A DNA stretch of 64,000 nt from Pelobates cultripes. Taxonomy: Eukaryota > Chordata > Amphibia > Anura > Pelobatidae. The first letter of the stretch is position 1, and each line of letters opens with the position of its first letter. Made by a program: the position numbers and the translations under genes. Of this stretch, positions 45,829 to 55,962 are shown in pieces. The DNA lies in contig OW240912.1 in the NCBI GenBank assembly GCA_933207985.1, forward strand, positions 110,247,219-110,311,218, read 5' to 3'. Under the pieces are notes generated by a model that was given only the letters and a program-made list of their open reading frames with translations, did no database searches and was not told the origin of the DNA.

Positions 45829-46188
45829 GGGCCGTTGAATGCTTCAATCTTATTGGTTGCCGAACGTTCTAAGGTGTGCATTATTTTCAGGGAGACGCAC
45901 GGCTAAAGTAGTTCCAGACAGGTCTTGACCGCATTACAGTTGCGTGAGAAATTAGTCCTACATACAAGAGCGTTTTAATGACAAAAACTTGACAAACGTC
46001 TTGAAATACATCATCTGAACAATGTTTCGAGGTGTGGTAACTGTAGTATAAGCAGAATAATATGACAGGCCGTTGAATTATTAGAAAAAAATAATGCACA
46101 CCCAAGGTGTAACGGCCACTCCGCTTCGCGTTGTGACCGCATTACCATCTCGGGTGTGCATTTTTTTTTCTAATAATGCAACGGCCTG
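45829..46188. mobile_element. Palindromic MITE with CAGGCCGTTGAAT ends
   Basis: 46066-46188 is a fold-back: caggccgttgaattattaga, then aaaaaataatgcacaccc, with the inverse arm ctaataatgcaacggcctg. The loop (about 46105-46150) holds cgcttcgcg. A related start (gggccgttgaatgcttcaat) lies at 45829 with ggtgtgcattattttcaggg, suggesting two nested or fused copies. Confidence 0.75.
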
Positions 46189-47512
46189 ACGGCAATTATT
46201 CCTTACATAGAGCCACATTCACACACTCAATTAGATTTGTATTGAAATCATGATTTCTGGGGTCCCGCAGCTCCCTGTAGCTCTGTGCTGATGCACACAG
46301 ACATTGCACTCTTGCGGTGTGCTACCTAACCTAATGGGATGGCTGTAACTGCCTGCATTGTGCACTGGACACCGTCAGCCAGCACATGGAGTCTGGCCAG
46401 TCTGCCATCACCCATTCACACTGCGTGCCTGCCTCTTCACCAGTCTGGTTGGCTGGCCAGTATTAACACTCTTTGCTGGGTCTGTCTGGGCAGCTTATTT
46501 TCCCAGACTCCAGTAAAGCTGTCACATGTTGCGCATAGACATGTGCACCATGAAATTCTTCCCCTATGTTATTTTTTAAGTGTTATGTGATGTGAATATT
46601 TATTAAAATGTTGGGTGAATGTGTGGTGTGAGTGTGTGTCTTGTGTAGGTGTGTAGGGTGTCTCTAAGTGTTGTAGCTATGTGTGAGGTGTATGTTGTGG
46701 CTTCCTGTGCATGATGTATAAGGCTGGCTATGAAATACATGTGAGAAGAAGAGGAATTCCATTTAGTAAAAGATGGGAAGGGAGAATCAGGGTTAGCTCC
46801 CCTTCAGTCCAATATAAGCAGGAGTCAGAGGCAGTAGTGGGGGGATAGTCAAAAGAGAAAGACAAGCAGTCCAGGTTTTACACAGAATCACATAAACCAT
46901 TATCTATGCACAGATCTTTTAAATAAATCTATCACTAAACTAAATTAGTGCAATTAATCATACAAAACTATACCTGGGATTCAATGAAATACCAAACACT
47001 TCAAAGAAAAAGGACTGCCTCTCCCACGTGACTAGACGCGATTACGTCCCAAACCACGTGAAAAGTACGGTGGCCGCAAAGGGTATACAGCATCTAAAGT
47101 CCGAGCGCATGCACGAAAAGAAACCTAATCACGCATGCGCACGGGACCAAGACGCACATCCATGGCAACAGGCGACACACAGAAGTGTGTATCAGCCCGT
47201 AGCCAAAAATAATATACATGTCCCCAGGCTAAATGAGCAGTTTAGTATCATAACAAAGGAGAACCAGGACAAAATAAAAAATAAAAGGTGAAAAGAAAAA
47301 TCAAAACAAAGAAGTATAAAAGTATAGACAAATAATAATAAAAAATAAATAAATAATAAAAAAATAAAAACAACCAAAAAATAATAATAAAGAAAACAGA
47401 AAAAATATTAAAACTCTGCCTAAAGGTGAACATAGCCTGGTTCACTAACCAGTGAACTGGGCTATGTGAAACTGATGGTATATATACCAAGCACTACCAA
47501 GCCTCAATAAGC
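46189..47512. other. Mostly unrecognised; CpG-containing block at 47020-47190
   Basis: GT-rich patch at 46600-46690. The block 47020-47190 (acgcatgcgcacgggaccaa and similar) resembles the CG-rich terminal regions of the Penelope-type elements here. An A/T-only stretch follows at 47265-47410. Confidence 0.4.
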
Positions 47513-47586
47513 AAACCAGTAACCAAGCTCATGCTGACGAGTTGAATTAACAACGAAACAGCTGTCCATGAGTGGTTCACTGGTTT
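47513..47586 (+). ncRNA. Hammerhead ribozyme, type I, unit 1
   Basis: Core CTGACGA at 47534-47540 (CUGANGA). Stem II: 47541-47544 (gttg) with 47551-47554 (caac), loop aattaa. GAA at 47555-47557. Stem III: AC (47558-47559) with GT (47564-47565), loop agct. C47566 is the cleavage residue (GUC). Stem I: 47528-47533 (ctcatg) with 47567-47572 (catgag), then 47521-47525 (aacca) with 47573-47577 (tggtt), then 47513-47520 with 47579-47586, separated by small bulges. All conserved core bases are present. Confidence 0.85.
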
Positions 47587-47871
47587 TACATCTTTTCCTA
47601 TATTGTGTTTCAAGCTGTTGTATACAGCAAACGCAGATTAAAAGGAATCCATATTTAAAATGGAATGAGGCAAAAATTTGATTCTTTGTTAAACTAATTT
47701 GCATATGCCCACCCAGAATCCTTTGCGGTTGTAACACCGCTACAGTTATGGGATTTCTGTGGGAAAAGCAAGTCTTATGGCTTGACTGGTGTGCAGATTT
47801 TTGTTTAGCATTGTATTAATTATCCACAGACTTCAGGTGGAAGGGGTTTTCAATCACAATTTTTCCCCAGC

Positions 47872-47945
47872 AAACCAGTAACCAGCCTCATGCTGATGAG
47901 TTGCATTAACAATGAAACAGCTGTCCATGAGTGGTTCACTGGTTT
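47872..47945 (+). ncRNA. Hammerhead ribozyme, type I, unit 2
   Basis: Core CTGATGA at 47893-47899. Stem II: 47900-47903 (gttg) with 47910-47913 (caat); G-C in unit 1 is G-U here, so pairing is kept. GAA at 47914-47916. Stem III AC/GT with loop agct (47917-47924). Cleavage after C47925. Stem I: 47887-47892 with 47926-47931, 47880-47884 with 47932-47936, and 47872-47879 with 47938-47945. The distance to the unit 1 cleavage site is 359 nt. Confidence 0.85.
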
Positions 47946-48017
47946 TGCATCTTTTCCTATATTGTGTTTCAAGCTGTTGTATACAGCAAACACAGATGAA
48001 AAGGAATCCATGTTTAA

Positions 48018-49363
48018 CCCCTTCAGGACGGAGTCAATAGAACACGTTCTGATCAAAACAAAATGTAAACAAAAACTGGAATTTGCGCTATATGTCTGTT
48101 CAACCGTAATTCACCTCTTTCATATTATATGCACCCACACTTATTATATATCATTTTGTTCAGGAGAAACAGGGCTTTCATTTCTTATCAAAAATGTATA
48201 TATGAAACATAATTTATTATGAATAAAATTAAAAAAACTGTGAGATATTTAAAAAAAATTGAAAACATTTGTAGTTCCGCCTCACATTTTAGCTGTAAAT
48301 GTCATAATACTGTAAGCTTTTACTGCAAAAAAAGCACATATTTGGATTTAGCAAAGTCTCACGAGGACAATCGTACCCCCCACTAATAGTTTTTACGGTG
48401 TTTTGGAAAGTTAAAGGGTCAAATATAGCACATTCCATTTTTCAGTTTTTTCACATTGAAATTTGCCAGATTAGTAATGTTACTTTTGAGACCGTGTGGT
48501 AGCCCAGGAATGAGATTTACCCCATGATGGCATACCATTTGCAAAAGTAGACTACCCAAGGTATTGCAAGTGGGGTATGTCCAGTCTTCTGTAGTAGCCA
48601 CTTAGTCACAAACACTGGCCAAAGTTAGAATTCATATTTGTTTTTGTGTGAAAAAAGCAAAAAACTAGTATTTGGCCAGTGTTTGTAACTAAGTGGCCAC
48701 TAAAAATGACTGGACATACCCCGTTTGCAATACCATGGGTTGTCTACTTTTGCAAATAGTATGTCATCATGGGGGTAATTCTTATTCCTGGGTTACCATA
48801 CAGTCTCAAAAGGCAACATAACCAATCTGGCAAATTTTAACATGAAAAAAATGAAATGCAAGCCTTATATTTGACTCTTTAACTTTCAAAAACACCATAA
48901 AACCTGTACATGGGGGGTACTGTTGTACTCAGGAGACTTTGCTGAACACAAATATTAGTGTTTCAAAATGGTAACTTGTATTACAACAATAATATCGTCA
49001 GTAAAAGTGCCATTCATGTGTGAAAAATGCAAAAAACATCACTTTTACTAAAAATATCATTGTTATAATACAAGTTACCATTTTGAAACACTAATATTTG
49101 TGTTCAGCAAAGTCTCCCGAGTAAAACAGTACCCCCCCATGTACAGGTTTTATGGTGTCTTGGAAAGTTACAGGGTTAAATATAGTGCTTGCAATTCAAA
49201 TTCTCTGCACTTTTTGCCTGGGTTGTCAGGCATTTCAATCAAATTTTAACTAATTAAATCACATAATTACATTAAAATATTACTTAAATATACAAGTGGA
49301 ATTTAATATATATACATATATATGTATTTAAAGTCTACGTGTACACTTATGTAGTTATTTATG

Positions 49364-49459
<96 letters not shown>

Positions 49460-50152
49460 GGTTATTTGTATTTTATATATAGATATGAAATGTCATTCTA
49501 AGTGTATTTTGTTACATATATAGATAGAGAGATAGATAGAGATATATATATCAAAATACAGTTCGAATGAAATTACATATGTATAATTTATTTTTAAATA
49601 TTTTATTTTATTATATTATTGTATTAATACGTGTATATATACATATATATATATAATATATATAGATGTATAAGTGTAATACTAATATATGTACTTATAT
49701 TAATATTAGAATACATTACGTATGACGTTACACACACACACACACACGTATATATATATATCTATAATTTCTTATATATCTATAATATCTGATATATAAA
49801 AATGCATTTAATTTATTTTAACATGTGTATTTTAATCTTTTTTTAATACTTCCCACCAGCAGGGGGATTGTCTGACATTTCAGACATTCCCCCTGCTGGC
49901 AGATCCACAGTTGTTATATAGGTTATGACGCTTCTTGAGAGCCATCACATGTAAGACTTCGGGCCTTATTTGCCATGGGAGGCTGCTCTGGCTGTCGTGG
50001 GCAGTCCTCCCTCTAAAGAGGATCAGCGCGGAGTGTGGCACCGCGACCTCCAGGTTGCAGTACGTTGGTCATGCTTCTATGCCGCCGCTAGCCCGCTTTA
50101 AAGACCATTGCACGCGGATAGCATAGAATCTCGTGAATCTACAAGTATATGG
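48018..50152 (-). mobile_element. Palindrome-rich TTAA transposon, copy B
   Basis: About 2.1 kb flanked by TTAA on both sides (48014-48017 and 50153-50156). Starts CCCCTTCAGGACGGAG, equal to the inverted right end of copy C. It holds two large inverted repeats: 48430-48600 against 48660-48850, and 48900-48980 against 49068-49153 (aaacctgtacatggggggta and inverse). Then come A/T microsatellites, including (TA)n at 49364-49455, and an inverted ccagcagggggat pair near 49857-49903. The last 230 bp do not match the GC-rich end of copy C. The insertion site is proven by unit 1 of the split repeat, which reads aatccatatttaaaatggaa without the insert. No ORF. Confidence 0.8.
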
Positions 50153-50156
50153 TTAA

Positions 50157-50320
50157 AATGGAATGAGGCAAAAATTTAATTCTTTGTTAAACTAATTGGC
50201 ATATGCCCACCCAGAATCCTTTGCGGTTGTAACATCGCTGCAGTTATGGGATTTCTGTGGGAAAAGCAAATCTTATGGCTTGACTGGCGCAAGGTGATTT
50301 TTGTTTAACATTGTATTAAT
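50157..50320 (+). mobile_element. Retrozyme-like repeat, rest of unit 2
   Basis: Continues unit 2 after element B: aatggaatgaggcaaaaatt through ttatgggatttctgtgggaa to cattgtattaat, matching 47659-47820 of unit 1 with few changes. It ends at a (CA)n(TA)n tract (50321-50394), so any third unit is lost. Confidence 0.85.
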
Positions 50321-50325
50321 TATAT

Positions 50326-50394
<69 letters not shown>
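50321..50394. repeat. (CA)n(TA)n microsatellite
   Basis: Dinucleotide tract at the end of the retrozyme-like unit. Confidence 0.95.
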
Positions 50395-50396
<2 letters not shown>

Positions 50397-51549
50397 AGTA
50401 TTTACTCCACACCTATCTTTGTCACCCCTTACTTTATCACCATCACTACACTTCCTCTCTTCTCCATAGCTGTGCCTCTGCCTCAATTAACCATTAACCT
50501 CTTCTTCAAGCATCCACTTTAATTTCTGTTCTAACTTACTCTCACTTGTGTCTCTTCTCTCTTTTTCTTCACCAGCCCCTGAGCAGCACGCCTCTGTAGT
50601 AATCCATAGGGTTTCCTCCTGCAGCCAGCTCCTCCCAACAGAGTTTTTTCCACACGTGCTGGGAGCACTCGGCATATGAGTAGAAGGAGAAGGGGGGGTG
50701 TTGTCCCCATTCCCTTTTTGTCTCTTTGTGTTCTCCCAGCCCCTCTAGGTGTCTCTCTCCCAAGCCCTAAATTGAGTTTTAGTCTTTTGACTTAAAAGCC
50801 ATTTTAGTTTTAGTCAGATTTTAGTCATCTGAATTGTTTTAGTTTTAGTCGACTAAATCTCAAATATTTTAGTCGACTAAAATTTGACTGAAATTGTTAG
50901 TGACAAACTTAACACTGGCTGTCAGTATGAAAACTACTAGAGGAGCTTCCATGACACTGATAGTGCCATCCTATGGGGAAGTATAAATGTGCATGCAGTG
51001 CACACCACTCATGTGCATTAGGCCCCTAATGCTCTTCTATGAGAAGTTGGAAAAAGTTAACTGAATCTTTTTATTTTCTGCGCTGGGGGTGGTGGAGAGC
51101 AGAAGAGGCACTATACTGACTACAAATAGGTACACGGCCACTGTAGCATTGGGGATACAGATTTGTCCTGCTTGTGTTTGTTGTTTGTATCTTGATAAAA
51201 ATCATTTACCGAAACGTCAGTTGTTTGTTTTCAATATTGTGTTTGGCTCTTATAGGGTTAATATATGTATATATGCTGCACGGTATAATTGCATGTACTG
51301 CCAAGGATAATTTCCTTGTTGCAATCACAGCCACAAAAATGCAAATGGAGCATCCAAATGTCACTGTTGAAATGTCAGCTTTGAAATGTTGCTTCATTAT
51401 TCCAGCTGTTTATACTGGCATTCTTTGTTTTGCTACTAACCTTGGTTTTGAGTAAGAATAGGAATAGGATTTAACAATTATATTAATAACGTGTGGGGAG
51501 TTAATGGTTAGGAGTAAAGGGGAAAATTGTGGTTGATTAAGGACAGGAG
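50395..51549. other. Mostly unrecognised; TTTTAGT repeat copy 2 at 50765-50905
   Basis: 50765-50905 repeats the family at 45530 and includes a perfect gtcgactaaatc/ttagtcgac pair. At 51191-51215 a cttgataaa...gaaacgt motif resembles a decayed hammerhead-type end. No gene seen. Confidence 0.5.
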
Positions 51550-51571
51550 TTAAAGGGACACTATAGCTTAA
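51550..51571 (+). mobile_element. T2-type MITE start, interrupted by copy C
   Basis: TTAAAGGGACACTATAGC, then the TTAA where copy C is inserted. The MITE appears to resume at 53646 as ttaatgtagttgtaatggtg and runs to about 53760; no right end is seen. Confidence 0.65.
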
Positions 51572-53645
51572 CCCCTTAAGACCGCAGGGCGTACTATTAC
51601 GTCCTCTAATAGGCGGCTCTAAACGCCGCCGGGCGTAATAGTACGCCCTCCGGTCTTTCTGTACTTACCCGGTCGCCGGCGGTCCCACGCCGGCGATCGC
51701 GGTGGGGGGGACTCCCAGGGAGCCCCCCGCGGCACGACCGTCCTCCAGGAAGCCCCCCGGCCGTGTGAGAGTGGGGTCCTAGCGAGGACCCCACAATCAC
51801 ATGGCCGGGTATAGCTGGCTTCTGTATTGCCAGCAGGGGGGCTGCCTGTAATTACAGGGGGTCCCCCTGCTGGCTGAAAATAAAAGTAAAATAAGTTAAA
51901 AGTGTAAAAAAATAAAATTATATATACTTAGATCATATATATATATTATATATATATGATCAAAGTATATATATACACATATACATACACACATGTACAC
52001 CGTCTAGGTGTATTTTACTATTAATATATATATAATTATATATATATATTAATATCAAATTACACGTACACTGATACTGATTAAATATATATATAATTAT
52101 TGTTATATATATATTTATATATATTATAAAAAAAATTAAAATGTAAATACGTTAAAAAATAAAATTACAAAAATAATTAAAAATAAATAATTAAAAAATA
52201 TATAGATGTGTGTTATTTCGTTCTAACTGTATTGTGAAATTAATATATATATATATATATCAAAATACACATAGAACGAAATAATATATATATTTATACA
52301 CATAAATATATACGTATATATCACTATATATATACCTATATATAAATAAAAATATTTAAAAAATATATATATATAGATATATATATACATATATTATATT
52401 CTACATATATATTTATGTAATATTTTTACATAATTAGGTATCTTAATTAATTACAATTAGCGGGACCTGCCTGACAACCCATGCCGAAAGTAAAGGGAAT
52501 TTAATTTGCTAGCACTATATTTAACCCTATAACTTTCCAAGACACCATAAAACCTGTACATGGGGGGTACTGTTCTACTCGGGAGACTTCGCTGAACACA
52601 AATATTAGTGTTTCAAAACAGTAAAATGTATTACAACGATGATATCGCCAGTAAAAGTGACGTTTTTGCATTTTTCACGCACAAACAGCATTAAACGGAC
52701 AATATTATTGCTATGATACTTTTTACTGTTTTGAAACACAAATATTTGTGTTCAGTGAAGTCTCCCGAGTACAACAGTACCCCTCATGTACAGGTTTTAT
52801 GGTGTTTTCAAAAGTTACAGCGTCAAATATAAGGCTTGCGTTTCATTTTTTTCACATTAAAATTCGCCAGATTGGTTACGTGCCTTTGAGACCCTATGGT
52901 AGCCCAAGAATGAAAATTACCCCTATGATGGCATACCATTTGCAATAGTAGACAACCCAAGGTTGCAAACGGGGTATGTCAGTCTTTTTTTAGTAGCCAT
53001 TAGTCACAAACACTGGCCAAAATTGCTTTTGCATTTTTCACACAAACAAATACTAACGCTAACTTTGGCCAGTGTTTGTGACCAAATGGCTACTAAAAGA
53101 CTGGACATACCCCATTTGCAATACCTTGGGTTGTCTACTATTGCAAATGGTATGCCATTATGGGTGTAAATTTCTTTCCTGGGCTACTATACAGTCTCAA
53201 AGGCAACGTAACCAATCTGGCGAATTTCAATTTCAAATGTAACGTGCTATATTTGACCCTGTAACTTCCCAAAACGCCATAAAACCTGTACATAGGGGGT
53301 ACTGTTTTACACGTGAGACTTTGCTGAATACAAATATGTGTATTTTATTGCAGTAAAAGCAAACAGTATTATGACATTGACCGTTAAAATGTCATGTAGA
53401 ACTAAAAAAATCAAAAAAATCGTATTTTCTCCCATTTTTTTCATATTAAATTATGTTTCATAGCTAAATATTTGATATTAAATGAAAGCCCTGTTTCCCC
53501 TGAATAAAATGATATATAATAAGGGTGGGTGCATTTACTATGAAAGAGGTGAATTACGGTTGGACAGACATGTAGCGCAAATGCCAGGTTTTGTTTACAT
53601 TTTGTTTTGTTCACAACGTGTACATTTGGCTCCGTCCTTAAGGGG
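51572..53645 (+). mobile_element. Palindrome-rich TTAA transposon, copy C (full length)
   Basis: 2074 bp with TTAA on both sides (51568-51571 and 53646-53649) and inverted ends: CCCCTTAAGACCGCAG at left, CCCCTTAAGGACGGAG inverted at right. Order inside: a GC-rich hairpin (gggcgtactattacg with its inverse, 51588-51650), a ccagcagggggg pair (51832-51875), A/T-rich microsatellites, then inverted repeats 52547-52627/52721-52800 and about 52860-53015/53068-53226. No ORF, so it must be moved by another element's transposase. TTAA targets and ends starting CCC suggest piggyBac; Kolobok is the alternative. Confidence 0.85.
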
Positions 53646-53984
53646 TTAATGTAGTTGTAATGGTGAATATAGTCAGTCCCTGTAGGCTTTTTGATGTAAA
53701 CATTGCCTTTTCAGAGTTTTCAGAATTTTATATGTAAATATATTTCTTGTGGACTTTTTAAAAAGATTCTTTTTAATAAACATTGGCACATTTTGGAACA
53801 AAATGAAGATCTGAGCCAGTTTATTGGCACCAAACCAAAAATTGTATATGGGGAAGTAAAAACGTTCAACTTTAGATTTTAACCACTAGCCGTATTTTAA
53901 AAGAATCAGAAGACAGCGACATTTTGGATCTAAATTAAAATGTTTTTGCAATTGAGGACAATCGCAGGCTTCTAAAGAAACTAC

Positions 53985-54397
53985 AATTAAAAAACTAAAA
54001 AAGTAGTAGTTTTATGTCAAATGTCACTAACAAAAAGTATCACATTGACTCATTTACGACCTGTAATGTTAACAATGTAATTTATCACTTGACGTGTGAT
54101 TGTAGCCTGCAATATGTAGGCAGGACCACTAGACCCTTTTAAATTCAGAATCTGCAAGAACATGAGGAATATTAAAATCAAGGTCTTGAATCACTCTGTA
54201 TCTGCCCACTTTGTACATTATCATAATGGAAACCCTAAATGTCTAATTTTTATTGGTATTCAAAATGTGAAAAAAGTGGAGAGATGGTGATTTTATAAAA
54301 ATAGTTTAATAAAACTGAGTTGAGGTGGATTTTCGAATTAGATTCCTTATCTCCAACAGGATTGAATATAGACTTTGAGATTTTCAATTCTATATAA
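53985..54397 (+). mobile_element. Penelope-like element, GIY-YIG endonuclease C-terminus
   Basis: Frames read SNVTNKKYHIDSFTTCNVNN, VIYHLTCDCSLQYVGRTTRP (54077 on), NHSVSAHFVHYHNGNPKCLI and ELRWIFELDSLSPTGLNIDF, with a stop at 54395. This is the end of a Penelope protein: a short Cys-containing linker, the GIY-YIG core (VIY, then YVG and the Arg of RTTR), a conserved His-Phe segment, and the WIFxLDSLxPxGLN tail. Two or three frameshifts break it (near 54142, 54285 and 54305). The reverse transcriptase is missing, displaced or lost before 53985. It is better preserved than the copy at 44.5 kb. Confidence 0.88.
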
Positions 54398-55420
54398 TGA
54401 GTTAACATGGTTTTATGTATTTATAATTTTTTTCTTTTTTAATTTGTAGTATATTAGGTTTTGTACACAACTGTGCCAATATGTCATAAAAGATTAAACA
54501 GGTCAAGAATATTTCAAGATTGGTTGCAATGCAACAATCAACTCAAATCAAATAATATAAGAAAATAAACATAAGTATAATGGATTCTCAAGGCAAATTT
54601 GCATTCTAAACTATAGCCCATTGCACACTTCAAATGGTCGACTGACAAATTCTCTCACAGGTGATAGTAAGTGCAGACCGGCAGCGGTGTGGGAGAAAGA
54701 GGATGTCCATTGAAGCCGATATCAACCAGTTTCCTGTATTTCCGCTTATGATTTCTGCATTTGGCGTATGACATCATTATGTATGCAACTGCAACGTGTG
54801 ATGTCATCACGCAACATAAGTACACATCAACGGCTGCCGGGGCGGTCTAGAAAAGGAATGAAAGGGCTACCCAAAGTCAGAATCGTCTAAGGACAATGAA
54901 CTGAAATAGTCCAAAATTCACAACATAGTAAGCCTCTCAACCACTATCTGATCCAAAGTCATGATTCATTTCAGTGATCCCCTTTGTATCCCTCAGTCTA
55001 TACATGTACAAACAGCAACATCAGAGAACAGCAGTACAATAATATCTGCAAATCATAAAAATGTGACATTTATTCATTAGCGGAAACACAGGGAACTGGT
55101 TGAGATTAGCTTCAGGGGACATCCCACGTCTGCCACACCTGTTTTTCATTATTTTTTTACACTTAATCCACTTTGATAGGACTATATAAATGGGAACATA
55201 ACCCAGTTAGTTTGAGATCCCCCTTGAGGAAGGCGTAGTGTGAAACGTTGGGGCGCTGTGGTCTCCAGCTTGGGTCAGTATACCTGTTGTTACACTTGTG
55301 TTTATGCATTGAGCACTTATATGCACTGAGCCTAACTTATAAGGTGAATATTCTGCATGTTTGCACTTTACTACTTTTATGTGTTTACTAATGCATTATG
55401 TGAACAAAAAAATAATAATT
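54398..55420 (+). mobile_element. Penelope 3' region with degenerate hammerhead-like motif
   Basis: Follows the Penelope stop codon. A CG-containing block at 54680-54850 (tgtgatgtcatcacgcaaca) is typical of these terminal regions. At 55220-55253 the layout CCCC, ttgagga, weak stem II, gaaacgtt, GGGG resembles a hammerhead (stem I cccc/gggg, GUU cleavage triplet). The first core base is U instead of C and stem II barely pairs, so it is probably inactive. Confidence 0.5.
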
Positions 55421-55962
55421 GTGCAATACTCCTTTGGTGTCCTATGGGTTTGTTTGTTTTTTTGTATTTGTTTACCTGTTAGGGTCACAGGTCATAATCT
55501 GCTTTATGGTATAGTCTAGGAGGAGGAGGTGATGTGCATTATTCCCCCTCCTCCCGTGAGTCATCTAAGAGATTGCTCACTCTAAGGCTCAAGCATCGCT
55601 TTGATAGGTAACTGCTGGGTAGTTTACTGTCTGGGAGTGCAGGCCTCTTTGTGTGATAAGGCTTTTTGTGCTTACATCCCATTGTAGCTTCTGGGGGTAG
55701 CAGGGGTACTGTGATCACCGTTACTGGTAAGAGGGGGATTGGAGAAACTCTGGTGGTCTCCTGAAACAACTGAGAGTCTAAGAGAAGAGGGATTGGCCGA
55801 CTCCCTCCCGGTCGAACAGCATAGGCCTCAGTTCCGACAGTGTCCACCAGTGCTGAGTGCCGGTGATTCTGCTCCAAGCCAATGGAAATAGCAGCAGACC
55901 ATGGTTCTCTGATGTATGGGGAGCGTTCTGAATTGTAACTGCTGACTTTTAGTGGTAAAGTC
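55421..55962. other. Unrecognised, coding-like composition on minus strand
   Basis: A minus-strand frame of about 140 codons lies here, but it runs across the left edge of the solo LTR into the LTR itself, so as a whole it is not a gene. No domain recognised. Confidence 0.35.

Larger units (their letters stand above)
47513..48017 (+). mobile_element. Retrozyme-like tandem repeat (359-bp units with hammerhead ribozymes)
   Basis: Unit 1 is 47513-47871 and unit 2 starts at 47872, giving a 359-bp period. Unit 2 is interrupted at 48017 by the TTAA element B and resumes at 50157-50320. Both units begin with a full type I hammerhead ribozyme (listed separately), followed by about 285 bp of non-coding sequence such as ccacccagaatcctttgcgg. 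There is no ORF. Tandem, non-coding, few-hundred-bp monomers carrying type I hammerheads are the hallmark of animal retrozymes and of newt satellite 2. Such repeats are transcribed, cut to unit length and circularised; their retrotransposition is thought to use Penelope-type enzymes. Whether this copy is transcribed is unknown. Confidence 0.8.
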
